Source: Aquibaculum sediminis
GTDB lineage: Bacteria > Pseudomonadota > Alphaproteobacteria > Kiloniellales > DSM-21159
DNA: 64,000 nt
Assembly (NCBI RefSeq): GCF_040712085.1
Contig: NZ_JBFCVK010000008.1
Coordinates: 137,462 to 201,461, forward strand
Direction of reading: 5' to 3'
The notes under the pieces were generated by a model. It worked only from the letters and a program-made list of their open reading frames with translations. It was not told where the DNA came from and made no database searches. The position numbers and the translations under genes are program-made. Shown piece after piece: positions 35,066 to 43,804 of the stretch (the first letter of the stretch is position 1; every line of letters begins with the position of its first letter).

Positions 35066-36238
35066 ATGTCCGGCGCCGGCCACCTCAAAGCCACCTGGAG
35101 CTTCCCGACCCAGATCCTTTTCGGTCCGGGACGCATCAAGAACCTGCCCCAGGCCTGTGAAAGCCAGGGCATGCGTCGCCCGCTGCTGGTCACCGACCCG
35201 GGCCTTGCCGCCCTGCCCATCGTGGAGGCGGCACTGCAGTCGCTGCGCGCGGCCGGGCTTGAGGCAGGGCTCTTCTCCAACATCAAGGGCAACCCCACGG
35301 GCACCAATCTGGCCGATGGCATCGAGGCCTTCCGCAGCGGCCGCCACGACGGCGTCATCGCCTTCGGCGGCGGCAGCGCGCTGGACGCCGGCAAGGTGAT
35401 CGCCTTCATGAGCGGCCAGACCCTGCCCTGGACCGACTTCGAGGACCGCACCGACGAGTGGAAGAGCGCCGACCCCGAGGGCATCGCCCCCATCGTCGCC
35501 GTGCCCACAACCGCCGGCACCGGCTCCGAGACCGGCCGCGCGGGCGTGATTACCGACGAGAGCGACCACACCAAGAAGATCATCTTCCACCCGAAGATGC
35601 TGCCCGGCGTGGTGATCTCCGACCCGGAACTGACGGTGGGGCTGCCGGCCCACATCACCGCCGCCACCGGCATGGACGCCCTGGCCCACTGCCTGGAAGC
35701 CTACTGCGCGCCCGGCTATCACCCCATGGCCGAAGGCATCGCGGTGGAGGGCATGCGCCTGGTGAAGGACTACCTGCCGCGCGCCTTCGCCGACGGCAGC
35801 GACGTGGAGGCACGTGCCCACATGCTCGCCGCCGCCTCCATGGGCTCGGTCGCCTTCCAGAAGGGTCTGGGGGGCATTCATGCGCTCTCCCACCCCGTCG
35901 GTGCGGTCTATGACACCCACCACGGCCTGACCAACGCGGTCTTCATGCCCTACGTCCTGGCCTTCAATCGGCCAGCGATCGAGGACAAGCTGGGGCGCCT
36001 GGCCGCCTGGCTCGGCCTGCGCGAGCAGAACTACGCCGGCTTCCTCGACTGGGTGCTGTCTTTCCGCAGCGAGCTGCAGATCCCGCACACCCTGGCGGAG
36101 CTGGGCGTGGACGATGCGCGCCTGGACGAACTCTCGGTCATGGCCGAGAAGGATCCCACCGCCGGCGGCAACCCGCGTCCCCTGACCGCCGCCGACTGCC
36201 GCCAGCTCTTCGAGGCCGCCCTCGCCGGCAAGCTATAG
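35066..36238 (+). CDS. iron-containing (group III) alcohol dehydrogenase
   Basis: A 390-residue NAD-dependent dehydrogenase with the canonical GGGSALDAGK, PTTAGTGSETG and metal ligands Asp204, His208, His272 and His286 (GMDALAH; IHALSHPVG; THHGLTN). A GGAGAG ribosome site precedes ATG 35066. It lies 146 bases after the GS-like gene on the same strand. Its stop codon TAG is the first three bases of palindromic repeat copy A. Compare the minus-strand relative at 16050-17183, which has altered loops. Confidence 0.9.
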   Translation: MSGAGHLKATWSFPTQILFGPGRIKNLPQACESQGMRRPLLVTDPGLAALPIVEAALQSLRAAGLEAGLFSNIKGNPTGTNLADGIEAFRSGRHDGVIAFGGGSALDAGKVIAFMSGQTLPWTDFEDRTDEWKSADPEGIAPIVAVPTTAGTGSETGRAGVITDESDHTKKIIFHPKMLPGVVISDPELTVGLPAHITAATGMDALAHCLEAYCAPGYHPMAEGIAVEGMRLVKDYLPRAFADGSDVEARAHMLAAASMGSVAFQKGLGGIHALSHPVGAVYDTHHGLTNAVFMPYVLAFNRPAIEDKLGRLAAWLGLREQNYAGFLDWVLSFRSELQIPHTLAELGVDDARLDELSVMAEKDPTAGGNPRPLTAADCRQLFEAALAGKL

Positions 36239-36372
36239 AGCAGATCGCCTCAAATCGGGTTCGCGAAGCGACGCGATTTGAGGCGTGAATCTGCTCTACA
36301 CTCTTGATTCAGAGCGGATTCACGCGGTTGCTCTGAACGCTGCGCGTTACAGAACAAACGCGATCCGCTCTG
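36236..36372 (+). repeat. palindromic intergenic repeat, copy A
   Basis: A 137-base element made of two long hairpins (36236-36298 and 36310-36372), each ending in TAGAGCAGAT- or CAGAGCGGAT-type arms and carrying an asymmetric bulge of about three bases. It is nearly identical, in the same orientation, to copy B at 63800-63936. The first arm begins in the stop codon of the alcohol dehydrogenase. It resembles a REP/BIME-like dispersed element; no coding sequence is evident. Confidence 0.85.
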
Positions 36373-36379
36373 ATGCCTG

Positions 36380-36420
36380 CCCCCTGACCGCCGCTATCGA
36401 GGAAAGCGGCGGTCAGGGGG
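36380..36420. terminator. perfect 16-bp hairpin between convergent genes
   Basis: Arms 36380-36395 and 36405-36420, with a nine-base loop, pair perfectly and are GC-rich. It lies just before the end of the TRAP permease gene (minus strand) and after the repeat following the alcohol dehydrogenase, so it may stop transcription from both sides. No T-run follows on either strand, so termination is not certain. Confidence 0.6.
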
Positions 36421-36427
36421 AACAATC

Positions 36428-38011
36428 TCAGAAGAGTTGCCCCGGCAGCCAGGTGGCCAGGCCGGGCAGGCTGTAGACAATCAGCACCGCCAGCAGCTGC
36501 AGCAGGATGAAGGGCACCGCACCGCCCCAGATCTGCAGGGTGGACACGCTGGGCGGCGCCACCGAGCGCAGATAGGCCAGGGTGTAGCCCACCGGCGGGG
36601 TGAGGAACGAGGTCTGCAGCGTCAGCGCGATCAGCACCCCGAACCAGATCGGGTCGATGCCAGCGGCCAGAATCGGCGGCCCCACCACCGGTATCGCGAT
36701 GATGGTGATCTCCACGTAGTCCAGGAAGAGACCGAGGAGAAACATCATGAAGAGCACGAAGAAGAGCATCGTGTGCGGCCCGCCGGGCGTCGACTCCAGC
36801 AGGTCCCGGATGCGCTCCTCCCCGCCCAGCCCACGAAACACCAGCGAGAAGAGCAGCGCGCCGATGATCAGCGTGAAGATCATGCTGGTGGTGCGCGCAG
36901 TGGAGCTCATGGCCGGCCTGAGGATCTCCGTGCGGCCGAGATCGCGCCAGATCACCGCAATGGCGACGGCACAGGCCAAAGCGATGGCTCCCGCAATCGC
37001 CAGCATCACCTGATCCCCGGTCGGTGGATCGGGCCGGCCCAGGCGCAGGTCGAAGTTGGCCGCCATCACCATCAGGATGACGAGCCCCAGGACTGCCACC
37101 CAGAGCGCCCAGATGTTGCGCCCGGTGCGCATGCCGGCGAGCAGTGTCGCCCCCACGGCCCCCACCGCTGCCGCCTCGGTCGCGGTGGCAATGCCGCCCA
37201 GGATCGAACCCAGGACGGCCACAATGAGGACCAATGGCGGGATCAGAACGGACAGGACCTCGTGGCGGCTGACCCGCGCCGCGCCCGCTTTGCCACCGGC
37301 CCCCTCGATGGCGCGCGGCGGTATGGGCGGCGCAAGCGAGGGCTTCAGGCGCGCCGCGATGAACTGGTAGAGAATGTAGAGGCCAACCAGCATCAGTCCC
37401 GGCAGCAGCGAGCCGGCAAAGAGCTCGCCGATGCTCATGGTCTTGGCGGCGAAGTTCCCCTGGCTGTGCTGCGCACGCTGGTAGGCCGAAGCCAACACCT
37501 CGCCCATGATGATCAGCACGGTCGACGGCGGGATGATCTGGCCCAGAGTACCGGCAGAGCAGATAACGCCGCTGGAGTAGGAGGCGTTGTAGCCGTAGCG
37601 CAGCATCACCGGCAGGGCCATGAGGCCCATGGTCACCGTGGTCGCGCCGACGATGCCGGTGGAAGCAGCCAGCAGCGCGCCCACCACCGTCACCGACACC
37701 CCCAGCCCGCCGCGCAGCTCGCCGAAGAGCGCGCCCATGGTGCGCAGCAAATCCTCGGCGATGCGCGAGCGCTCCAGCACCATGCCCATGAAGACGAACA
37801 GCGGAATGGCGATCAGGGCTTCCGACACCATGGTGTCGAAAATGCGGCTGGGCAGCGCGCCGATCATGTTGAAGTTCAGTTCGCCCAGCGACAGGCCGAT
37901 CAGCCCGAAGATCACGGCCGTGGCCACCAGCACGAAGGCAATGGGTGCACCGATCAGGACCAGGATGAAGAGCCCGGCGAACATCAGAAGGTCGAGCGGC
38001 ATCCCGGTCAC
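36428..38011 (-). CDS. TRAP transporter large permease (DctM-like)
   Basis: A 527-residue membrane protein with ten or more hydrophobic segments typical of DctM (GTLGQIIPPSTVLII, TATEAAAVGAVGATLLAG). It carries the ion-coupled transport step and works with DctQ and DctP. Start GTG 38011 overlaps the stop of the DctQ gene (GTGA), and a GGAGG lies upstream. The usual C4-dicarboxylate specificity is not assured. Confidence 0.92.
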   Translation of the reverse strand: MTGMPLDLLMFAGLFILVLIGAPIAFVLVATAVIFGLIGLSLGELNFNMIGALPSRIFDTMVSEALIAIPLFVFMGMVLERSRIAEDLLRTMGALFGELRGGLGVSVTVVGALLAASTGIVGATTVTMGLMALPVMLRYGYNASYSSGVICSAGTLGQIIPPSTVLIIMGEVLASAYQRAQHSQGNFAAKTMSIGELFAGSLLPGLMLVGLYILYQFIAARLKPSLAPPIPPRAIEGAGGKAGAARVSRHEVLSVLIPPLVLIVAVLGSILGGIATATEAAAVGAVGATLLAGMRTGRNIWALWVAVLGLVILMVMAANFDLRLGRPDPPTGDQVMLAIAGAIALACAVAIAVIWRDLGRTEILRPAMSSTARTTSMIFTLIIGALLFSLVFRGLGGEERIRDLLESTPGGPHTMLFFVLFMMFLLGLFLDYVEITIIAIPVVGPPILAAGIDPIWFGVLIALTLQTSFLTPPVGYTLAYLRSVAPPSVSTLQIWGGAVPFILLQLLAVLIVYSLPGLATWLPGQLF

Positions 38012-38553
38012 CGCGGCTCCTCCCAGGGCGCGCCGAAGACCTCCACCTCCTCACCGGCCAGCACCGCGATGCAGCGCAGGGTGATGGCCATTGCCTGCAG
38101 GAACAGCAGCACCACGAACCCCAGGATGACGGTCTTCAGCAGATAGGTGCCCGGCAGGCCGCCGAAGAAGAGTGCGCCTTCGCGGATCTTCCAGGAGGCC
38201 GCCACGTAGGGCCAGCCGAAGTAGAGCAGCAGCGCACAGAGCGGCAGAATGCCCAGGAAGATGCAGCCCAGGTCGACCAGCGCCCGCCCCCGTCGCGACA
38301 GGCGGCCGTAGATCATGTCCACGCGCACATGGTCGTTCTTCAGATAGGCATAGCCCACCATCAACATGAAGAGCGTGGCGTGGGCGTAGGTGACCGAGTC
38401 CTGCAGCTTGATGCTGGTGGAGGAGAAGAGGTAGCGCATGGCCACTGTGGTGAACTTCAGCAGCACGATGGCGGCCACCAGCCAATAGAGCCAGCGCCCG
38501 ATCACCCGCGAGGGCCAGTCGAGCAGACGGCTGACGGCAAGCAGATGGGTCAT
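38008..38553 (-). CDS. TRAP transporter small permease (DctQ-like)
   Basis: A 181-residue protein with four hydrophobic segments and the DctQ pattern MLMVGYAYLKNDHVRVDM. It is the small membrane partner of the TRAP transporter. ATG 38553 has GGGAG eight bases before it; a GTG at 38562 would overlap the ribosome site and was rejected. A strong hairpin precedes the gene at 38582-38627. Confidence 0.88.
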   Translation of the reverse strand: MTHLLAVSRLLDWPSRVIGRWLYWLVAAIVLLKFTTVAMRYLFSSTSIKLQDSVTYAHATLFMLMVGYAYLKNDHVRVDMIYGRLSRRGRALVDLGCIFLGILPLCALLLYFGWPYVAASWKIREGALFFGGLPGTYLLKTVILGFVVLLFLQAMAITLRCIAVLAGEEVEVFGAPWEEPR

Positions 38554-38581
38554 GCTCGACACTCCCCCACAACAAGAGTGG

Positions 38582-38627
38582 GGCCGCGCATCCCAAGGAA
38601 GCCATCAGGCTTCCGGGATGCGCGGCC
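38582..38627 (-). promoter_or_regulatory. intercistronic hairpin between dctP- and dctQ-like genes
   Basis: Arms 38582-38603 and 38608-38627 form a ~20-bp stem with one two-base bulge and a four-base loop. It lies 20 bases after the binding-protein stop. Such stems protect the 5' part of an mRNA and allow higher yields of binding protein than permeases; a partial terminator is the alternative. There is no T-run. Confidence 0.7.
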
Positions 38628-38647
38628 GCCGAAAGGGTCCCGCGGCC

Positions 38648-39754
38648 TCAGGCCTCGGGGAAGTCGAAGGTGCGCGCGTTCATCTGCGCGGCGTAGCTGT
38701 AGCGCGCAAAGGTCGCGGTTTCGTTGCGATAGCTGGCATAGCTCGCCATCACCTCGCGCACGGTCTCGTCGGAATCGTCCAGCAGTTCCTGCACGATCTC
38801 CTTGGTGGCATCCGCCAGCCCCGCGACGATCTCCTCGGAAAGCATGCGCACCTGCACGTCATGCTCCGCCACCATGGTCTTCAGCGCCCGGGCGTGGTTG
38901 ATGTCGTAGCCCGTGGTGATGTCCTCGGAGACCGCCGATGCCACAGTGGTGATGATCTGGCGCAGGTCTTCGGGCAGATCGTTGTAGGCCGCGGCATTGA
39001 TGCCGATCTCCTCTGCCGAGGAGGGCTCGCCCGGGCCCGGCGCGTAGTAGTTCTGGGCCACCTGGTGGAAGCCGAAAGCGAAGTCGTTCCAGGGACCGAT
39101 GAACTCACCCGCGTCGATGGTGCCGGCCTGCAGCGCCTGGAAGATCTCGCCGCCAGGCAGGCTGACCACGGCCACGCCAACCTTGCGCAGCATCTCGCCG
39201 CCGAAGCCGGTGGTGCGGATGCGCAGTCCGTGCAGGTCGTCGAGCGTGTTGATCTCGTTGCGGAACCAGCCAAAGAACTGCGGGCCGGAGTTGCCGGCAA
39301 TGAAGCCCTTCAGCCCGAAGCTGTCGTAGATCTTGTCGTACAGCTCGTAGCCGCCGCCGTGATACATCCAGCCCATCTGCTCCGGCGCGGTGAAGCCGAA
39401 GGGGAAGGAGCCGAACAGCCCGATAGCCTTGTTCTTGGAGGTCCAGTAGGCCGGCACCGCGTGGTACATCTGCGCCACGTCCTGCGAGACCGCATCAAAG
39501 ACGCCGAAGGCCGGCACGATCTCGCCGGCGCCGTGCACGTTGATCACGATGCGCCCGTCGGACAGATCAGTGATCTGCTGCGCGATCCGCCGGGCATTGT
39601 CGTCCACCCCCGGAGCGCCCGTGGGCCAAGCGGTCACCATGTCCCACTCGATCCGGCTCTGCGCGATCGCCGGCGTCGCCAGCCCGGCGCCCGCGGCAAC
39701 GGCCGCCGAGCCAGCCAGAAAGCCGCGGCGATTCACTGTAACGTCCCTGCTCAT
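38648..39754 (-). CDS. TRAP transporter periplasmic solute receptor (DctP-like)
   Basis: A 368-residue binding protein. A twin-arginine signal peptide (NRRGFLAGSAAVAAGAGLAT) is visible, with the cleavage site near TPAIAQ. The family core shows KVGVAVVSLPGGEIFQALQAG and a helix pair typical of TRAP receptors for oxoacids or hydroxy acids (TAXI excluded). It captures a carboxylate for the DctQM pair. ATG 39754 follows a GGAG; the ATGs further upstream were rejected. Ligand unknown. Confidence 0.9.
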   Translation of the reverse strand: MSRDVTVNRRGFLAGSAAVAAGAGLATPAIAQSRIEWDMVTAWPTGAPGVDDNARRIAQQITDLSDGRIVINVHGAGEIVPAFGVFDAVSQDVAQMYHAVPAYWTSKNKAIGLFGSFPFGFTAPEQMGWMYHGGGYELYDKIYDSFGLKGFIAGNSGPQFFGWFRNEINTLDDLHGLRIRTTGFGGEMLRKVGVAVVSLPGGEIFQALQAGTIDAGEFIGPWNDFAFGFHQVAQNYYAPGPGEPSSAEEIGINAAAYNDLPEDLRQIITTVASAVSEDITTGYDINHARALKTMVAEHDVQVRMLSEEIVAGLADATKEIVQELLDDSDETVREVMASYASYRNETATFARYSYAAQMNARTFDFPEA

Positions 39755-40016
39755 CTCGATCTCCACTTGCTGTCGGTTGCGCCTGACCCGGTCAGGCCAC
39801 GAGGAACAGCCCGCCGCAGGTCTGCAAAGAGCGCACCATCCAGCGATCGGACTGCGTCAAAGGCGCTTTGCCACCTCTCCTCGCCCCCACCGCATGTGGT
39901 CGGGCGGGACGGCATCGCTCCCCCAAGCGGGTTGCATTCTTTCCGGGAAAACCAGAAGGGACAAGAGCCAAGACGGCCCGTCGCGGCGGTTCAGCCCGGC
40001 GGTTCAGCCCGGCGGT

Positions 40017-40778
40017 TCAACGCAGTCCGCGGCGCTTCTTGACTTCAGTCCAGGCGCGGTTGATGCGGGCCAGTTTCTCGTTGGCGAGGTCGACGAACTC
40101 TTCCGGCAGGCCCTGGGCAATCAGGCGGTCCGGGTGATGCTCGCGCACCAATTGACGGTGGGTGCGGCGCAGGGTCTCCTCGTCCGCATCGGGAGTGACA
40201 CCCAGAATGACATAGGGGTCATCCTCGGCCGGTCCGACGTTGGCGGCGCGAATGCGCTCCCACTCGGCCTCGGAGAAGCCGAAATGGCGGGCGACCTGAT
40301 GCAGATACTCGATCTCCGCCTCGTGCACCGCCCCGTCCGCCCGGGCGATGTGGAACAGGCCGTCGATCAATTCTTCCAGCACTCGGGGATTGTCGCGGAA
40401 CATGCGGCCGAGCTGCCGGGCGTAGGGCTCGAAGCCGCGCGCGTCGCGTCGTGCCTGATTGAAGACCCGACCGACGTTGCTCATCTCCTCCGGCGGAACC
40501 TGGAAGACCTCCTTGAAGGCCGCCACTTCGTCGCGGGTGACCGCGCCGTCCACCTTGGCCATCTTCGCGCCCAGCACGATGACGCCGATGGTGAAGGCAA
40601 TGGACTTTTCCGGCCCGCTTTCCGGCTGTCGCCCTTCCCGCTCGGCAATCAGCACCTCTTCGGTGCTGTCGCGCATGCGGTCCACCGCATGTCCCGCCAG
40701 GCCGCCCAGCAAGGCGCCCAGGGGGCCGCCCAGTGCGAAGCCGGCTGCACCGCCTACGATCTTGCCCCAGATGCTCAT
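40017..40778 (-). CDS. TerB-DnaJ protein (DjlA-like)
   Basis: A 253-residue protein. Residues ~9-30 form a Gly/Ala-rich membrane-like segment (GGAAGFALGGPLGALLGGLAG), followed by a TerB-like helical domain with two metal-site-like KVDGAVTRDE and RADGAVHEAEIE blocks, then a C-terminal J domain with HPD in REHHPDR. This is the architecture of DjlA co-chaperones, which call DnaK to the inner membrane. ATG 40778 was chosen since it begins with the MSIWGKI typical of the family. Confidence 0.9.
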   Translation of the reverse strand: MSIWGKIVGGAAGFALGGPLGALLGGLAGHAVDRMRDSTEEVLIAEREGRQPESGPEKSIAFTIGVIVLGAKMAKVDGAVTRDEVAAFKEVFQVPPEEMSNVGRVFNQARRDARGFEPYARQLGRMFRDNPRVLEELIDGLFHIARADGAVHEAEIEYLHQVARHFGFSEAEWERIRAANVGPAEDDPYVILGVTPDADEETLRRTHRQLVREHHPDRLIAQGLPEEFVDLANEKLARINRAWTEVKKRRGLR

Positions 40779-40916
40779 GAGTTCGTCATGGCCTCCCGAC
40801 CGGTCCCCTGCCCTCGTCTGGGCCACATTCTGCCCGCATAAGAGGATTATTCAGAATGATGCCGGCCGCAACAAGCAGTCTGTCGGCTGCGCGGCGAGAG
40901 CCGCCGCCCTTTCCCC

Positions 40917-41153
40917 TCACCCGGCCTTGCGGATCAGGTGCACAAGGATGCCCTCGCCGTTGTCGCTCTGCTCCAGCAGTTCGTGACCGCTGGACTCACA
41001 CCAGGCGCGAAAATCCTGCCGCGAGTCGGGATCCGTCGCCAGCACGCGCAACCGCGCGCCATCCGGCAGCCCGGCTATGGCCTTGCGCGCGCGGAGCACC
41101 GGCAAGGGACAGCGCAATCCCCGCGTATCGATTTCCGTGACCTCCGCTTCCAT
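40917..41153 (-). CDS. TusA/SirA-family sulfur carrier protein
   Basis: A 78-residue protein of the TusA family with DTRGLRCPLPVLRARKAI; Cys15 in CPLP is the sulfur-carrying residue. It relays persulfide sulfur, for instance to tRNA thiolation or cofactor assembly. The purine-rich GAGAGGGG upstream of ATG 41153 acts as the ribosome site. The longer frame to 41219 was rejected. It lies 62 bases after the PCu(A)C gene. Confidence 0.88.
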   Translation of the reverse strand: MEAEVTEIDTRGLRCPLPVLRARKAIAGLPDGARLRVLATDPDSRQDFRAWCESSGHELLEQSDNGEGILVHLIRKAG

Positions 41154-41215
41154 GCCGCGACCCCTCTCGCTGTCTGCGCTCCTGCTACCACCGTCTCTGC
41201 CGAGCGGACCCGGCT

Positions 41216-41701
41216 TCATTCCAGGTCCTGGCCCTGCTCCGCGCCGAGACCCTGTTGGCCCTCCCCGTCGTTGCTGTCACGCAGCGGGCGCACCTCGGCC
41301 TCGACCTCCAGGTTGCCGGCTCGCTCGAAGCTCAGCGTGAGGTCAATGCTATCCCCTGCGGCCAGGGGTTCGGCAAGCCTCATCAGCATGATGTGCAGGC
41401 CACCCGGGGCCAGCGCCGCAGTCCCACCCGCCGGAATCTCGATGGCCCCGACCTGCTGCATGCGCGCCACCTCGCCGTCCATGACATGGTCGTGCAACTC
41501 GGCGCGCACGCCCACCGAAGCGCTGACCGCCACCAGACGCTCCGGCTCGCTGCCGCGGTTGTGGATGGTCATGTAGGCTGCGGAATTGGGCACCATGCCG
41601 ATGGAAGCCCGCGCCCAGGGATCCTCCACCCGCACCTCCTGCGCTGCGGCCGCCCCGGCCCAAAGCACACTCAGCGTCACAGCCGCCACCAAGACACGCA
41701 T
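41216..41701 (-). CDS. periplasmic copper chaperone PCu(A)C
   Basis: A 161-residue exported protein. The signal peptide MRVLVAAVTLSVLWAGAAAA is followed by the PCu(A)C domain with H70, M81, H103 and M105 in the diagnostic H-x10-M-x21-H-x-M spacing. It carries Cu(I) to cytochrome oxidase assembly. A strong purine-rich ribosome site (GGGAGAGAGG) precedes ATG 41701. It is the first gene of a short minus-strand run with TusA. Confidence 0.92.
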   Translation of the reverse strand: MRVLVAAVTLSVLWAGAAAAQEVRVEDPWARASIGMVPNSAAYMTIHNRGSEPERLVAVSASVGVRAELHDHVMDGEVARMQQVGAIEIPAGGTAALAPGGLHIMLMRLAEPLAAGDSIDLTLSFERAGNLEVEAEVRPLRDSNDGEGQQGLGAEQGQDLE

Positions 41702-41748
41702 AGCCTCTCTCCCACCACAAGTTTCCAGTCCCCGCAAGCAACCACAAT

Positions 41749-41794
41749 GCCCCCACCCGGCGGAAGGGCTAGATTGTCGCAGGCGGGTGGGGGC
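41749..41794 (-). terminator. hairpin after the apionate lactonase gene
   Basis: An 11-bp stem (arms 41784-41794 and 41749-41759) surrounds a 24-base loop, 28 bases beyond the lactonase stop. It may end the sugar operon before the PCu(A)C gene; no T-run follows. Confidence 0.5.
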
Positions 41795-41822
41795 GGAGCC
41801 CCGCTCAGCGAATGTTCCCCGC

Positions 41823-43769
41823 TCAGGCGGTAAAGCGCGCGACTGCGTAAGGCCCGAGTTCCGCACTGTCGCCATCGAAGGCTTCACCAGGGCGATCCAT
41901 GAACTCTGGATCCTGTGACGCCTCGACAAAGCTATCGGCATCGAGCCTCGCGCAGCGACGAAGTCCGGCAACATTGTCCAGGACAAGGGTCCTGCTCTCA
42001 CTGAGGAGGTTCGCCACCCAGAGTTCCCGGCCGTTATCACCCTCCAGCGCGATGGCCTGCACATCGCGCTGCGAATCGCAGTGCGTGTCGAGCAGCACTG
42101 CGCCCCGCTTCCCGGCCAATCCGCGGAAAACGTGGAAGACCGGATAGAATCCTTCGGCTTCATCGAAGTAGGGCTGTGCATAAGGCATGGGCGCATGAAC
42201 CAGCCCGAAGGGCCCTACCCCACCGCCGAGGCTGATTGCCTGCGCGCCGCCCTTCGCAAAGTGCGCGGCGTAGCCGAGGTTCCAGGCTGCACCCAGCAAG
42301 CCGCGCTGGCGCGGGTCCATCCTGTTCATGGCCTGTCGGATGTTGTCCGGATTGTCCATCGGCGCCTCGCCGTAGGGATTGGCGCGCATGCCCAAGGCGC
42401 TCGGACCCACGTGATAAGGCTTGCCCTTGGCGATTTCGCGAACGCTCTTGGCGATGTAGGGGAGCGATTCCAATCCCTCGGTCGCCGAACGGTCATCGCC
42501 TGCGTGCACTAGCCCGCTGGTCGTGAAAGTCACGATATCAAGGAGATCCGTTGGTGGGCGCTTGCGGTTGAGCTCCGTGAAGTAGCTGAACATTCCGCCG
42601 CCCAGCCTCGCCTTCGGGAAGGCTGCGCGACCGATCTTGTAGACTTCCTCAAGCGGCGGGCAAGGCGGCCACGGGCTTCCGGGCAAGGTGCATTTCAAGT
42701 CCGGGGCGGGCGACAGGAACACGCAGACGAAGGGGGCGCCGATTTCAGCCACCAACTGGCCGAGCGTTTCGATATCGGACGCAAAGCCCTCGACGCTGGG
42801 AACCACCGCCTCAAGCCAGGCTTCACAGCCTAGCGATCGTGCGAGGTCCGCCGCCCGTGCGAGCTCCGCTTTGCCATGCCCCTGCCGCGGATCGAAATGG
42901 CAGACCAGGTGATGCGGCCGCGCGGCCGAAAGTTCCGCGACCCTCTGCTGGGTGGCTGCGACGAGTTCCGGTTCCAGGCCTATTCCGAGCGGCGGAACCG
43001 TCCCCATGGGGTCGCCGACCGAGACGGTGGCTGTGCCCTGCTTGCGATTACGCGGCTGGGAGGGGCTTCCGGTAACCTCCAGCGTGACCTGCTGTTCGAG
43101 TGTTGATCCCTGCTCAAGTTTATAGGGCCAGGGCAAGGCCAGGGGGCGCACATACGTCTTGTAGGACGCATCGGTCCAGTTGCGCTGGTCTTCCATCTCG
43201 AAGGTGTCACCTTCCATGCGGCAAGTTACCTTCAGGCCGGGGACCGGCTCATGCGTCAGTGCCCGCAGATCCATCATGGGCTGCAAGGGGTCGATGATCT
43301 CCGGAAAGGCGCTGTCCACCTTGCGGCCGTCCACATGTTCGACCTGAACAGGATGGCCCGCCACGCCGTCAATCGGATGCAGGACGACAAAGCCGGTCCT
43401 GTTGGTCAGAAAGTCGGACAAGGCTTCGCCGGTCGCTGCGAAAGACAGGCGCCCGTCACTCGATCCCTTGATGACCGCGCTGTAGCGGAAGCTCTGCTGG
43501 CTGTCGCGAACCTCCGCATCGTACTGGACGGTGAAACCCTCTGCCGTCTCTTTCACATCAAGCTTGGAGATCGTTGGGTTGTAGGTGCCCCAATCCTTGT
43601 CCCGGACGATGTAGGAAACGGCACGGATCAACTCGATGCCATCCAGTCGAATGTAACGAAGGTTTCCGGCGTCCAACTCTGCCGTCAGCTTGCCCGCCCG
43701 AAGCACAATCGGGTCAGGCACCTGCTCTTCCGTGCCGTACAGTCGAACGTTCGTTGTCGGATTTCCCAT
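41823..43769 (-). CDS. apnL: probable D-apionate lactonase
   Basis: A 648-residue protein. It matches, as I recall it, the D-apionate lactonase (ApnL) of Carter et al.: RLYGTEEQVPDPIVLRAGKL at the start, RYIRLDGIELIRAVSYIVRD, a block TNRTGFVVLHPIDGVAG and CRMEGDTFEMEDQRNWTDAS. The enzyme opens apionolactone to D-apionate in apiose breakdown. It closes an operon with a sugar ABC importer and a GntR regulator. A GGAGG site seven bases before ATG 43769 sets the start. The remaining apionate genes are not in the window, so pathway completion here is not shown. Confidence 0.75.
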   Translation of the reverse strand: MGNPTTNVRLYGTEEQVPDPIVLRAGKLTAELDAGNLRYIRLDGIELIRAVSYIVRDKDWGTYNPTISKLDVKETAEGFTVQYDAEVRDSQQSFRYSAVIKGSSDGRLSFAATGEALSDFLTNRTGFVVLHPIDGVAGHPVQVEHVDGRKVDSAFPEIIDPLQPMMDLRALTHEPVPGLKVTCRMEGDTFEMEDQRNWTDASYKTYVRPLALPWPYKLEQGSTLEQQVTLEVTGSPSQPRNRKQGTATVSVGDPMGTVPPLGIGLEPELVAATQQRVAELSAARPHHLVCHFDPRQGHGKAELARAADLARSLGCEAWLEAVVPSVEGFASDIETLGQLVAEIGAPFVCVFLSPAPDLKCTLPGSPWPPCPPLEEVYKIGRAAFPKARLGGGMFSYFTELNRKRPPTDLLDIVTFTTSGLVHAGDDRSATEGLESLPYIAKSVREIAKGKPYHVGPSALGMRANPYGEAPMDNPDNIRQAMNRMDPRQRGLLGAAWNLGYAAHFAKGGAQAISLGGGVGPFGLVHAPMPYAQPYFDEAEGFYPVFHVFRGLAGKRGAVLLDTHCDSQRDVQAIALEGDNGRELWVANLLSESRTLVLDNVAGLRRCARLDADSFVEASQDPEFMDRPGEAFDGDSAELGPYAVARFTA

Positions 43770-43804
43770 CGTAAAACCTCCGTTTACTCGGCGGTGGTTG
43801 CCAA

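Noticed and set aside
41823..43769. Complete D-apiose pathway in the window
   Set aside because: Only the lactonase and a sugar importer are here; no apionate oxidoisomerase, kinase or decarboxylase was recognised.
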